The notes beneath the pieces are model-generated. The model had not been told where the DNA came from. It saw only the letters and a program-made list of their open reading frames with translations, and did not search any database. A program made the translations under genes and the position numbers. From the NCBI GenBank assembly GCA_014925825.1, contig JACGCK010000001.1, positions 1,054,001 to 1,118,000 of the forward strand: a DNA stretch of 64,000 nucleotides. The letters run 5' to 3'. This DNA is from Pholiota molesta (taxonomy: Eukaryota > Basidiomycota > Agaricomycetes > Agaricales > Strophariaceae). The first letter of the stretch is position 1. Every line of letters starts with the position of its first letter. Shown here piece by piece: positions 35,727 through 47,805 of this stretch.

Positions 35727-36079
35727 ATGTCGGTAAGTAATATTTCATTGTGCGCATGTAGTATGATATTGATTGCTTTACTGTAATAGCTCTCCACCAC
35801 AGTCTACAACACGTTCTTCAAGCGCAACAGTAAGTCCATCAGCTCCAGGTTGCAGCCCGTCATTTAGCCTTGGTTAGGCGTTTTTGTTGGAACCGTCTTC
35901 GTGGGCGCGTTTGCTTTTGGTATTGGTTTTGATGTGGCCGTTACCAAGTTCTACGATACTTGGAACAAGGGGGTGCGTCGCGTGAATTAGCTTTTGTTTA
36001 GTTTGTTGGCTTACATTTGCGTTCTGTTCCTTAGAAACAATGGAAGGATATCCGCCATAGATATGTCACCGAAGAGTAG
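35727..36079 (+). CDS. QCR9: Cytochrome bc1 complex subunit 9
   Basis: Small single-pass subunit of respiratory complex III in the inner mitochondrial membrane, about 61 residues. Exons: 35727-35732 (only ATG plus one codon), 35790-35828, 35877-35972 and 36035-36079. The protein reads TTVYNTFFKRNSVFVGTVFV, then GAFAFGIGFDV, KFYDTWNKG and KQWKDIRHRYVTEE-stop, colinear with yeast Qcr9. Too short and too split to appear as an open frame. Confidence 0.92.
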
Positions 36080-37015
36080 AATTCCCTGGATGCCTCGATT
36101 CTCTTGAATTTCATTCGCCAACATAGACTCCGTTAGAGGCTGTCAACAACTTTTTGCGTGCATAATCAAGTCGCATTGAGGTAAGAATAACAGTAGTCCT
36201 TCCACAGAACCCGCCTACCCTTGTGAGGTCAAACTTGGAGTACAATTCTGTGCCTTTATTTCCCTTCGAACGGGTAAAGACTTTGATGATAGTTTTCAGC
36301 GACAATCCATCAGCGCACTCTTCGCTCTTCCGATCGTCTCTCCACGAATTCCAGCCAGCCATGCTTGTCTCTGCTATAAGCCTACAATAGCCCATTGCTT
36401 TTCGATATCTATGTGTTTGATTGCAGTTGTCATGAAGCATGGAACAAGAACATGATCCATAAAGATCGATAGATGGGTGTTTCATTGCTTTATCCTCTGA
36501 GGAGTTCAATTCTAAGCATGGATGTATCAAGTACGAGTAAATTATCTTGTTGCCTTCTGGTCGTCATTGAGCTTTGAAGTATTCCCAGTATCTCTCGTTG
36601 AAGTCCTGTTATTCAAATATTCAAGTTCTACATGCATGTTGGCAAGGACTTCAAGAATCGAGCGATAAATATTCAACGAAATGGCACTAAGAAGCAGGTG
36701 GTGCATATGTGTGATACGTATATGTTTCTGTATCTGCCACAAGGACGAGTATACCTTGAGGGTACTTTCATACCACTGCGAGAAACCTGGAGTGGATGTC
36801 TGAATGCTAAAATCGGGACGTCTGAACTTGGTCTGAACTGCTAGCACAGAGACTGAGAGAAAAGGACAGAAATAAGGGTAAACCGCATGTGACAATGTGA
36901 TGTGACACTGCCTAAATCGTCACCACAAGCGCTATAACTCAACTCTAACTCGTTTTCTACCAAGCCCTGATCAGGGTGACGCCTACACGCTCACTACTCC
37001 ATATATCTCGATACA
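36080..37015. other. Intergenic or small unresolved minus-strand gene
   Basis: Two minus-strand open frames (36111-36530 and 36542-36895) cover much of this gap. The end of the second, if spliced at an AG near 36602, would read DFNERYWEYFKAQ-stop, which looks like the end of a small protein. I cannot build a full gene from it or name it. RNPS1-like starts at 37016. Confidence 0.25.
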
Positions 37016-37957
37016 ATGTCAAGAGGAAGATCACTATCTCCACGCGATGCAACTAAAGATGCGGATATGGATGTAGATTCGCACTCTCCAGGAAAACCAG
37101 ATGCCAAAGTTGTAATCGTCACAAACTTGACGCGCAATGTCGTCGAATCCCATCTCAAAACAATCTTTGGCTTCTATGGACATATAACCAAGATTGACCT
37201 ACCAGTATTTGCGAAATGTCAGTATCATATTTTGGCCAAGCTGTAAACCATGTAGCTAATATGCTCTTCTCTAGCTGGCCAAAACCGAGGAAAGGCAGCT
37301 CTAGAGTTTGCGGAACCTTCTTCAGCACACAAGGCAGCTTCTCATATGGACGGCGGTCAGATTGACGGTTCTATCCTCAAAGTTGAACTTTCCGACCTTC
37401 CCATTCGTTCTGCCTCTCGCTCGCCCGTTCGCGCGCCCCCTCGTGGACCAAGGAATGGACGGGACAGACTCCGCTCCTTTTCACGCTCTCGCTCCCGCTC
37501 ACGTTCTCGCACTCGTTCTAGGTCGCTTCCACCTAGACGTAGAGGAGGAATCGACACTTACTCTGCTCGCGACCGTGACCGCGACTCTTTCCGTGGCAGG
37601 CCTTACGGCCGCAGGGGCCCTCCAGGTCGCGACGTCTATCGACCTGCGCGGTCACGTTCACGCTCGCGTTCACGCTCCCCAATTCGACGGGTCGGCGCAG
37701 AAAGGCCACCACCACCAAGAAGACGTTCGCCAAGCTATACCCGGGGAGGATACGGTCGTCGCAGGTCTAGAAGTTATTCTGTTCGCTCCAGTCGTTCTCG
37801 GACCAGGTCGTTGTCACGGTCTCGTTCACGGTCGTCTTATTCGAGTGATTCCCGCTACACTCGAAGCCGGAGTCGCACTCGCTCTCTTAGCAAAGGAAGG
37901 CGAAGCCGCAGCCGTGATGATATCAGAGATAGCAGGTCAAGGTCACCAGCGCCATGA
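37016..37957 (+). CDS. RNPS1: RNPS1-like RRM/SR protein
   Basis: Splicing and exon-junction-associated RNA-binding protein. Exons: 37016-37217 and 37275-37957. A single RRM spans about residues 28-115: VVIVTNLTRNVVESHLKTIF (RNP2 region), GFYGHITKIDLP, then GKAALEFAEPSSAHKA (RNP1 position) and GGQIDGSILKVEL. The order N-terminal Ser/Arg, one RRM, long C-terminal RS domain fits RNPS1; the related Rnp24/SR45 group is the alternative. The tail is rich in RS dipeptides with an RGRPYGRRGPPGR-type box. The RS tail is continuous in one frame, in contrast to CWC21. Confidence 0.83.
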
Positions 37958-38651
37958 TGATGAAGCTACCGACATCATTATCTTGAGCTGTATACCTTTT
38001 TTTTCACTCACGTTTTCAAAAAGTGCGGTTGCAGTACAATTTCAGTAAACAACTGATCTCCGCTTTTCTATAAGTATATTATGTAGACTTGTGGATTATT
38101 TCCATCCCCTGGCTCTTCACGGCGAGGACAATTCGACAAAAATGCAGGAGCACTGTCCGATTAGGAGGCCTTCTCGTACTTACTTACCTATCCCATTTTT
38201 GTATCAGTGTGTCAATGGTTACTCGACAAATGTTCAATGCAGCAGCGATCCACGTTCCCGTTCAATATTCAATATTCAATGCTCAACGCTTCCTGTCAAT
38301 GCTCAAAATGTTCAACGGTCAAGTTAACTCGAGAACTTTTGTTTTGCGACTTCGAGTCGGAAATGGGTTGGAAATTGGTGGGGACAATATATAGCACGTG
38401 ATGAGCACATGACTCCGCGCGATGTTGGAAATCAGTTCGCAGCGGCATTGACAATGAGCGCTTGAGCCTTTGTTTTGCCTTTGTTACTCTAAGCCTTGAA
38501 CCACCTCTTTCCGATAACCTGTTCCATCTGTCCTGGTATGCCTAAATATCTTGCTTCATAGCCCAGGAGCACATATATATCTTGCTTTCCAAATTTGCAC
38601 TGTAACGACCACGAGACGAACCGCGGAGAGACAAGACTCGGGCCTCAACCG
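37958..38651. other. Intergenic with TTCAATA micro-repeat
   Basis: No gene seen. TTCAATA occurs three times in tandem at 38261-38281 (the last as TTCAATG). A CACGTG lies at 38395-38400, about 255 bp before the next ATG. A TTGAGCGC-related string is at about 38455-38468. Confidence 0.35.
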
Positions 38652-41053
38652 ATGTCTCTTAATATTGCTCCCCTCACTAAATTATCGGATGAATTTCTAT
38701 TGAACATGGAAAACAAGGAAAGGGCGGCAACATATTTGGCAGATCTATCGCAGAAACGAAAGATATTCGCGGATCTTACGTGCGAAGAGCCTCAAACACC
38801 ACCGAGGTCACCACTCCATGAGAGCGACAGCACACACGAAGAGCGCACAAATACTCTGCGCGAACGTGTTCTGGAGGCATACGCCAAAGCCGACGGGAAT
38901 CCTGCCGATGGAAAATGGGTTTTCTTATCACGTCTTCTCCGGATGGGCGTAACGAGTGGCCATGGCGGACGCTGGGCTGGAGCGAGGACGGATGTCTGTC
39001 CTGCTGACGAACTCAATGGCGATGAATTACATTGGATCAATGCGGATACAGAATCGCAATGGAAGGAATGGGAACTCAGAGACCGAGAGGAAAGGATCTT
39101 GCGAGACAAGGTCGAGAGTTGGAAGAGAAAGCTTGTGACGCAGCAAACACCCAGTAGCGTTGCAATTTCGGCTTCCGCGAAAACATCTGTCGCTTCTTCC
39201 ACAATCCTTCAAAATGCTCCCAAACAGCCCATAATCTCACAGAATAAAACCACCTCCGTTGGTGCCAGATCCGGGGTCAAAGCTAGCAACATGGAAGCCT
39301 CTAGCTCTATGGCTATTGCACCTAGTCCTGTCATCAAGGCCGTCTCTTCAGCTGTCGATATTTTGAAAGATCATTCTCCTTTCGGTTTCTCTGTTGTGAA
39401 GCGGCCATCTCAGAAAAGCGCAGCTGGAAAGCCCGCTGGACTTGTAAAGCCAAAATTATCTAACAAGAGACCCGAGCCGGAACAAGACAGCTCTTTTCTT
39501 GTGTCTCGACCAGACGAGCCTGTGCCGTCAAACAACAAACCCGATGACCCATTTACTTCAACTCGAAGCACTAATATTCACCAGATTGCTGCTGATACCA
39601 GTTCTGTGCGTTTTTCTTCCTTGTATAGGCGATATACTCTGAACGTTATTATTATCAAAAATAGTCATTCATTTCTCCCTCATTCTCTTCTTCAGCGATC
39701 GTTACTTCTACTCCCAAACCCGATACCACTGCGAAATCCCGTAAACCGAATATTCCACACGCGACACCCCCTCCATTCCTGCCACAGCCTTTGATACCGC
39801 TCCTCCCTCCTGCTAAATCTCCTGGCGGCCCATCTGCATCATCAGTACTAGTAAATGCGCATAGAGGCCAGCTCAGTCCCCTCGAGCCTGCTTCATTTCT
39901 TTTGACACCCACTACATCCCCGATGCGTCACCATAACATCCCATCCAAATCGACATCCGACGCCTTTCCTTCAAACGCGAAGACACCTGAGAATCACTCA
40001 TTTAACAACACTAATCAGAATAACAAGCGTTCACGCCAACCTCATTCTGCCTCGCCGACCACGCCGCGTGCAGACACAGATACAGATGGCCGGGCATTGA
40101 AAAAAGCTCGGACACTGCCCGCGTTGATGGCAAACCCGTCACGAATGAAAGCGCTGCCGATGGACCCCTCAAGTCCACACATAAAAAGTACTGCGCGTAA
40201 TGCTGGTGGCCTTCCTTCCTTCCTTCAGGAAGCTGGCGACGTGAATCCTCTTTTTGACAGTCCCCGAGCGTCACCCCCTGTGACACCAAAGAGACAAGTG
40301 TTGCCTACCTTGACGGAGCTTCTTGCTACCACTAAGAAAGGCAAGGGGCCGTCGTCGAGCCGTCGAGCACTTGGCAAACGAAGACTCCTTATACCTAGTC
40401 AAGACTCCAACAGCGAAGCCGACTTACCGGTGAAACCCAAACCACCTTTTCCGAGTCCGCCCGAGCGCTTTGCTGCTGCGGCTCCTGTCATTGATCCATA
40501 TGCTGACGATGCCGACTTCGAAGCCATCATTGCCGCCAATGCTGCACCACCTAGCTCATACAATGATCCGTATAAAGCCCAATTCGACCCATACGCTGAC
40601 ATCCCTCTGGACGGTGACGCATCACCTGCAAAATCGCTCTCCTCACTAGCTGGATCAGATTCGGAGGAAGATGATGCGCCTCGCGGGCATGATTTGGCAC
40701 ACGCAGTCTTCGGTGGGCTGAGCCCTGACTTTGTTTTCAAGCCTGCAGCGACGTCCACGCAGCAAGGGCCATTTAAAGCGGGCAACGCCGGTGTTGACCG
40801 CCAGGATAGCTGGGCGAGTGTGTACGGGCCTGCAACGAATAGTAACAGTAAAGATATTGGTGAAGCAGCTTCTCGCCTGCCTCCATCCTCAGGCTCGCTT
40901 TACCCAGCCTACAACTCGCAGTTCGAGGCGGACGTCGCCCGCAAGGTAGATACAGTGAGCCAACTGTTGGAAAAAGATGTAGACTATGCAGGATGGCTGA
41001 GAGATCCGTCACCAGTGCCCCGGCCTGGTATGGCTCTGGACGATAGTCCATGA
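38652..41053 (+). CDS. Unrecognised large nuclear-type protein
   Basis: Two exons, 38652-~39606 and ~39696-41053, about 770 residues. I do not recognise the family. The first 150 residues are partly ordered: LSDEFLLNMENKERAATYLA, VLEAYAKADGNPADGKWVFL, then a charged helix (ESQWKEWELRDREERILRDK). The rest is Ser/Pro/Thr-rich disorder with SP/TP sites (TPPRSP, SPPVTPKRQ) and a basic KRSRQPH cluster, suggesting a nuclear, kinase-regulated protein. The C-terminus is ordered again (FEADVARKVDTVSQLLEKDV). The GT donor at 39607 does not stay in frame with the acceptor at 39695; a donor four bases downstream would, or a base is missing. Confidence 0.7.
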
Positions 41054-41323
41054 AAGTGCACACTACTGATCAGAATTACGTATCATGTCATGACATTATT
41101 AACTATGACTCTAGCCTCATTGCTACTATGTACTCAATAGCTGCTTACTCGTGTCTACTTCTTATCTCCAATCCGGACAATGTCACTAAACTGTTGTATC
41201 AATCCAAGAAATAAAAGGGCTATATAAATTGAGATATCAATCGCTGGAGACCGAGTCATCATCAGCTATAAAAGGTCTGCAACAGCAAGTGAGTATACAG
41301 TCGACTTTTAAATATTTATCTAC

Positions 41324-44300
41324 TTACGCATAATCATAATCATTCCGAATTGCACTTGACATCCACTCTTCATCTGCCTCTTGTTGAGGAAATCCGGATC
41401 CACCAGCAAGACTCAGAACCACCGGCAAGAGTACGAGGCCGTGTAAAGCACCAGAGATAATGAGAGTAAGCCACATGCGGAAGTAATATATCTGGCAAAG
41501 AATGAGTTGAGTTTCGCAGAAGTAGATAGTCGTTGAAAAAACTAACCTCAAGAAGTTTTGAACGTGTCAGAGCGAGAACACTCATCCCAATCAGCTTAGT
41601 GAATGTGATGCCAGATAGAACCTGAGGAGCGAATGCGATTAGTAGCAATGCTATTGGTATATAAATTTGCTTACAGATGGTCCAACGTCCACTAATGCAG
41701 TCCACATCCGCTCATCGCGTTCCTTCTGGCCGGATGGATGATCAATGGGAAGACCAGTTCCTGCGCTCATGAAAGCTCTTGCAACATGTGCGCAGAATTC
41801 AACGGCAATGCCAAGCGAAATGACCAGGTTGACAAGACTGATAGCATTTAGACTGATACCCCACAGCGACATAACCCCCATGACAGTGACCACTGTCAGA
41901 GCAACTACACCAGTCACGATAGTGCCTGTCCTCCAAGAACCCAACATAAGTGCGGTGACGATCAATACTGCGGCTAATCCCAGCCCTAATATTTCTTGGG
42001 TTATTGCAACGATGTGGGCATATTGGTCGAAGAATACATAGAATAGCGAGTATGGGAACACTTGGACTCCCGTATCCTCAGATATTTCATTTGCTATACG
42101 ATGTGCTGCAGCAAAAGCATTGATGAAGTCCTCTTGATTCTTAAGGGGTGAATGGAATGTCCGGAAATGAGACGCCTCGATCTTGTCGCCTGCTTCGGTG
42201 AGGGCGATAGCTGTGCCGAAGGATGTCTTTCCCGCCAAGGGACAGTCCTCACCAGTTGGAGAGTTCCACCATTGTTTGAAGTAACGCATGAATTCTTCGT
42301 CCTCTGGTAAACCATTCATGGTGACATTCCAAGGTGGTTGCTTATCTTGGTAGCATGGCTGACAGAGCCGCTCCCTGTCTCGTGGGCTACAAAACACCGA
42401 AGGATCTGCTTTGCGAACTCGACAGCATTGGAAGTTGCTAGGATTTAACCAGCGCAGGAAATCATCTATCCATGACGCTGATGGTTCTGCAATAAACGAA
42501 GATTCCGTTCTCTTTCGCTCCGCTTCTAGCCTATTGGCAATCGACAAATCGTCGCAGGTTGAAAATCGGCCACATAATGCTTGCTGACCTGGGCGCTGCG
42601 TCACATCCACATCTCTGGCAACAAAATAGACCGGAGGGCCCACATCCAGATATGCGTCGAGGTTATCGAAATAATTTACAAGATATGACTCCGAAGGGAG
42701 GGCAAGTCGTTGGTCTAAATTTTAAAAATCAAGGGGGGGTATACTTCATAATACCAAAAGCACTCACCAAGGCCGAGTTGGATATGTTGCATTGATATCA
42801 CAGAAGCTACGAAAACACCAGCGAATGAGATGAGGACGAAACCTTTGACTAGAGGCTTGAGCAAAAAAGGTGCGTAATAACGGCGCATAAAGCGACCAAT
42901 CTTTCCCAATCCACTATTCATGTTAGGCCCATCTAGCAAGGCAATTCTCGACGGCAGACGGATACATGGGAAGCAGTCAATACGGTTGGCCTAAAGTTAT
43001 CATGAATAACAAACTACCCACAGAAGTATAGGCACAAACCTCATAGCGCTTCAAGTCGAGCAAGAGCGCACTTATGAACACTGTGACCTGAAGCGTTGCG
43101 TTGAGAAAAACGCTTCCTGCAGCATATAGTGCAAAGTTCCGCACGGCCGGCATTGGTACAAGAGCTCCAAGACTAAATGCGACGGTCTCCGTGATGGTGC
43201 TGAGAAGAATGGAAGGCCCCATTTTTGCCAGGGTTCGTGCCACTCGCTCTTCCGCGGGAAGATACAAAGGTAGCGAAGAGGCGTCGATTTCATCGTTTGT
43301 CGAGTCAAAAGGTGACCGATGCGAATTTGTTGGAGACATAGGTGCCGAAAACCCAGGACCTGGATAGTTCTGAGTGGCAGCATTTGGTCCATGGAGGAAA
43401 TTCTGTCTATCAAGTTCGTGGACCAGGATAAACACATTGTCAACTCCAACTGCAAGAACGAGGAACGGAATGACCTCGGCAATGATGAGGGTCACTTTCA
43501 CGCCGAGGAAGGAGAAAAGGCCGACGGAAGATGATACCGAGAGAATGACGAGCAAAATACCAAATAATCCCAGAGTGAACTTGGATCCGACAAAAAGAGA
43601 TCGCGGTAGGCGAGGTATTAGTCGTGGACTGTTTCGAGAATCCACCGAGAGGGTGGAAGATGTGAGAGTGTTCCGAGAAAAGAGCTTTGGAAAATTACGC
43701 CCCCATTCTACAAGGGATGCGACTACACCGTCCTCTTCTTTAGATGCTGAACCGCTTCCTAGAGTCAAGGAAACGTAGAAAAACATAGCCAGATATGAAA
43801 GGACGACAATCCTGACGTCCATGTTTGTACTCTTGTTGATTTCTTCTTCGAGTGAAACGCCGGTTGAAAAGGCGATCTCTAGACCCGCCTCGGCACCTGA
43901 CCGTTGACTGAGATCATACAGATAATTCTTCAACACTTCCTCCCATTCCATAGCTTTCCCTTGCACTTTGGGGTCAACCGAATCAGAGACAACATAGGTA
44001 ATGACGAGAGCTTCCGCGCTAAGATACTCCTTGTCGCCCGAATCCGTTACTGGTACACCTCCAAGCACGTATTGAGGACCCAGCGGTTGCTGGAAATCAG
44101 GCAAACAATCGGTAGGAGTGCGCGCGCATCGTTGTAGTTGAACGGACCATGTATCTTCGTCATAGTCGCCGAGATTATTCCCGAACCAGCCGGCTATCGA
44201 CTGTACTACGCAAGGTTCATTAGGGCCCGCTGGCTTAAAGCAGACGTCGTGTAGAGTATAACCACTGGATGATTTGAGTTTTCGAATCTCAGCCTCCACG

Positions 44301-45880
44301 TTGAACCAATATTTTAAGGTATTCCACGATAGCACTGGGGGTTTGCTGCCTATTTCAATGGCTTGTTTAGAGATATGGGTGCCTGTCGTGGATTCGATGC
44401 TTCCTGCCACTGATGTCACGAATATTTGTTCCGTTCGGTAAAACGGTCCAAATTTCTCATCGAAATATTCCTTCTGTTGTTTGCTTTCGGAGGATGGGGA
44501 AACCCATAATCTAACTGGTTCTGTTTCAATTTCGAATTGCTTCCATCCGATGTTTAGCAATCCAATGAAGAGGAACACGGTAGCAAAAGTGAGAAATGGG
44601 GAAGAAGCCGCAAACAAGCCCAGCTTATAAAAGCCGCGTCGAAGGATATTGTTGAGGGGATATTGTCGTGGCTGAACCGTGTCAATAGGATCAAGGAGGG
44701 ATGCTCCACGTCCAAGGTGTCTTGACTCGGACTGGTTGATTACGGAGTCTTCTTCGAGATTTTGAGCGAGCGACCCGGCACCAACGAGACCGCGGGTATA
44801 AGGTCTACTAGGAGACGCTCCATCGGTAGCCAGTGCCACGCGTTCGTACGTTCTCTCTCTGCGTCTTCGGATTGTAGTTTGGACAACGTAGCCTAGCAGG
44901 AAGCCAATGACAGCTATAGAGTACGTGAGGATTAGAATGAAAGACAAGCATGATATTTGGCCAACATGGCAAGTGGGGCCCGCGTTTGGAGGAGAAACAG
45001 GTGGTATAGAGGGACAGACATCTGGGCAATCAATGCAAGTGCAGCGGCTCAGTAGATCGTCATCGGAACAGTTGCGCGCAACCTTGTCCAATGGCTGAAT
45101 ATCTGGATTTGGAATGAATGGGAAGTTGATTTGGAAAGGGCTTCCAAGGTCCTTTTTGTCGCCTAAGAATTTAAGAAATGAAGACGCATTCTTTGCTCCG
45201 CCCCCAATGAAGTCCATCGCATAACCGTTGGTATTCCCATATTGCACCTTCTTGCAACTGTCAAAGAAACCTTCACTGTATTTTTTGCCAATGTAAAAGT
45301 CTAGGGAATCAACAACTAGCTCTCCTGTTGAAGATTTCTGAGTCGAAGTGATATTCAAAAACGTGCTTTGCTCCGGAGAACAAGTGAACGTGCAGAAGAA
45401 GGAACGGAAGTTGTTCCGACACGCTGGACAGGCGCCCAATAGAGGTTCAAGCATTTCAAAGTTGCCGCGAAGAGTTTCGAGTTGGTCTGAGGTGCAACAG
45501 ATGGGGCCATCTAGTAGCTCTTGTCCACAAATGTTTCCCAGTAATTGTTTGGTTTGATCATCAGCCTATATTGAGAGTTAGAATATCTCGGTTACGCGTC
45601 TTTGGTTTTACACACAGGCGAAGGGGGTCCGTCATACGGACATGGCAGAGGCTTGTAGAGAGGTGACCTGCCGCAGGTGCCACGCATGGCGCATTTACCA
45701 ACCCCTGTTGCAGTGGACATTGTTATTTGGCTTGAAGGGTTAGCGAGGATTTGAAGATTTGGATAGGCGCTGCTCGTGTACGTTGGGCATGCGGAAGGGG
45801 TGGAGGGGGTATAGAGATACTGAGAGAATGATGCTCCGAGCCCACAGTGGGACGACGGGGGAAATGACGCGAAGGAACAT
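41324..45880 (-). CDS. NCR1: NPC1/NCR1 sterol transporter
   Basis: Vacuolar/lysosomal sterol exporter. Exons on the minus strand: ~45880-45616, 45565-43040, 42990-42768, 42714-41675, 41621-41547 and 41491-41324, about 1430 residues. The N-terminal Cys-rich sterol-binding domain has [23 protein letters not shown] and [11 protein letters not shown]. The luminal core and sterol-sensing domain carry [20 protein letters not shown] and [20 protein letters not shown]. The C-terminal RND half carries [16 protein letters not shown] and [17 protein letters not shown], ending NDYDYA. Only the extreme N-terminus is unsettled: the ATG at 45880 starts a signal-like [20 protein letters not shown], but this frame does not meet the CAMRGTC frame without a splice or a base change. 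Divergent from DPH1 across ~108 bp. Confidence 0.93.
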
Positions 45881-45987
45881 TGATGGCGAATCGCGGCGAC
45901 CAAGTGCTCGAGCACGTGCAAAATTGTCAATATAGATTTCCCTTTCTACCGAAAACGCTACGACAGTCAAAGCCACCTCATTCTGCT
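45881..45987. promoter_or_regulatory. Short divergent promoter NCR1 / DPH1
   Basis: About 107 bp between the presumed divergent starts. It contains GAGCACGTGCAA with CACGTG at about 45913-45918. Confidence 0.45.
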
Positions 45988-47805
45988 ATGTCTACGCCCA
46001 ACAATGCTTCCAGCTCAACTGCATCCACAAGCGCGGCAAGGCCTCGCAAACGTTTTGTAGGAAGCAAATCGTCAAAGCCATCTAAACCTGGCGTCCAATC
46101 TTCAATCAGCAACCAAATACCCCCAGAGATCCTCCAGGACGCACAGCTGAATGCTGCTATTAAACAACTCCCTTCAAATTATTCGTTTGAGATCCACAAG
46201 ACCATCCATCATGTTCGAAAGAATAATGCCACTATGGTTGCCTTGCAAATGCCCGAGGGTCTGCAAATGTTTGCATGTACCATCGCAGATATCATTGAGC
46301 GGTGCGCCAAAACCATTACTTGTTGGCAGAATCATCATATTAAACAAACATTGACAGCTTTACGAATGCTTTGACTGTCATTATGGGCGATGTGACCTAT
46401 GGAGCTTGCTGCATCGATGACTATACTGCTGTTGCATTAGGTTGTGATATGCTCATCCACTATGGACATAGCTGCCTCGGTATGTTGTTGCAAGTTCCTT
46501 TTTTTTTGCTCTAAAACTTATTTATAATGCTTTTTCAAGTTCCCATGGATCAAACGACAATCAAACGCTATACGTCTTTGTTGAAATTGGAATTGATTCT
46601 GCCCACTTGGCACAGACAATTAGGATGAACTTCCCAGATGACCGCGAGTTATTTCATAGGAACCTACTGGATTCTGAGGAAGCCAATGCCAAAATACCCA
46701 TAGGAAGTATAATTGGTACTGGTCGAAATTTGCAAATCGAAGATTCATCATCAAATGCGCCATTTGATGACGAACCCGTTGCTTCAAGTTCCAAACTCCC
46801 AACTAGACTGTCCTTGGTATCAACAATTCAATTCGTCGCTGCCTTGCAACGGCTGAAAGAGGACTTGTCTCTGGATATTTCAGACGCTTCAAAAACGTCT
46901 GCCTATTTGCTTGGCGATACATTACCCGCTGGCGCAACCAACACCCCATAGATAACGTAAAATCGCGAGCATGGACAGGAGTGTATGAAGCTACGATACC
47001 GAGATCGAAGCCTCTTTCCCCAGGCGAAATTTTGGGATGCACCGCACCGCGGCTTCAAGACATAGATGCCCTAATGTAAGCAGTCTCCTATGTTCTATAA
47101 GCAATACCTCTTGATCAATCATATTATTTGCAGATATCTCGGTGATGGTCGTTTCCACTTGGAGTCGATTATGATCGCAAACCAGATGTGCCGGCGTTCC
47201 GCTACGACCCATACTCAAAAAAGCTTACCCGAGAGCGCTATAATCACCAAGAAATGCAAGCTGTCCGAGATGACGCCGTACAGGCCGCTCGAAAGAGCAT
47301 TAAAGGATTTACGGATATAGCACCTTCGACGCCAGAGGATTCTTCGCCTCTTTGGGGCGTGATTCTTGGAACTCTAGGTAGACAAGGCAATCTAAAGCAG
47401 ATGCAGGTATGTGGCGCCTTGGATCTATCAATGTCTCTCAGTATAACCTTGTTTTTTAAAGGCCGTAACGCACCAGCTTGAAGCGTCAAAGTCGCCGATA
47501 CCTTACCTCCAAATCCTCCTCTCAGAGCTCTCGCCAGCAAAGTTGGCTCTGTTTAACCCTCACATCTCGACCTTCATTCAAACCTCATGCCCTCGATTAT
47601 CTATCGACTGGGGATATGCCTTCGAGAAGCCGCTCTAAGTCCTTATGAAACGGCGGTCGCTGTGGGCAAGACGCCAAGTTGGATGGAAAAGTCCCAGCCG
47701 AGTAAGGATGGGACATCGGGAGGTTCTGGGATATATCCTATGGATTTCTACGCTGCAGGAAGTCCTTGGGCGATTTCGAGAACAAAAGCTACTTTTGACC
47801 CGTAA
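45988..47805 (+). CDS. DPH1: Diphthamide synthesis protein 1, frame broken
   Basis: Dph1 of the Dph1-Dph2 radical-SAM-like 4Fe-4S enzyme that starts diphthamide on EF2. Exons: 45988-46301, 46358-46479, 46540-47075, 47134-47406 and 47462-47805. Blocks: [20 protein letters not shown] with [24 protein letters not shown] (first cluster Cys), [11 protein letters not shown] (second Cys region), [58 protein letters not shown], and [20 protein letters not shown] with the third Cys and the end. One base is missing near 46570, 46935, 47185 and 47632, so only fragments are open. No conserved residue is lost. Confidence 0.9.
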
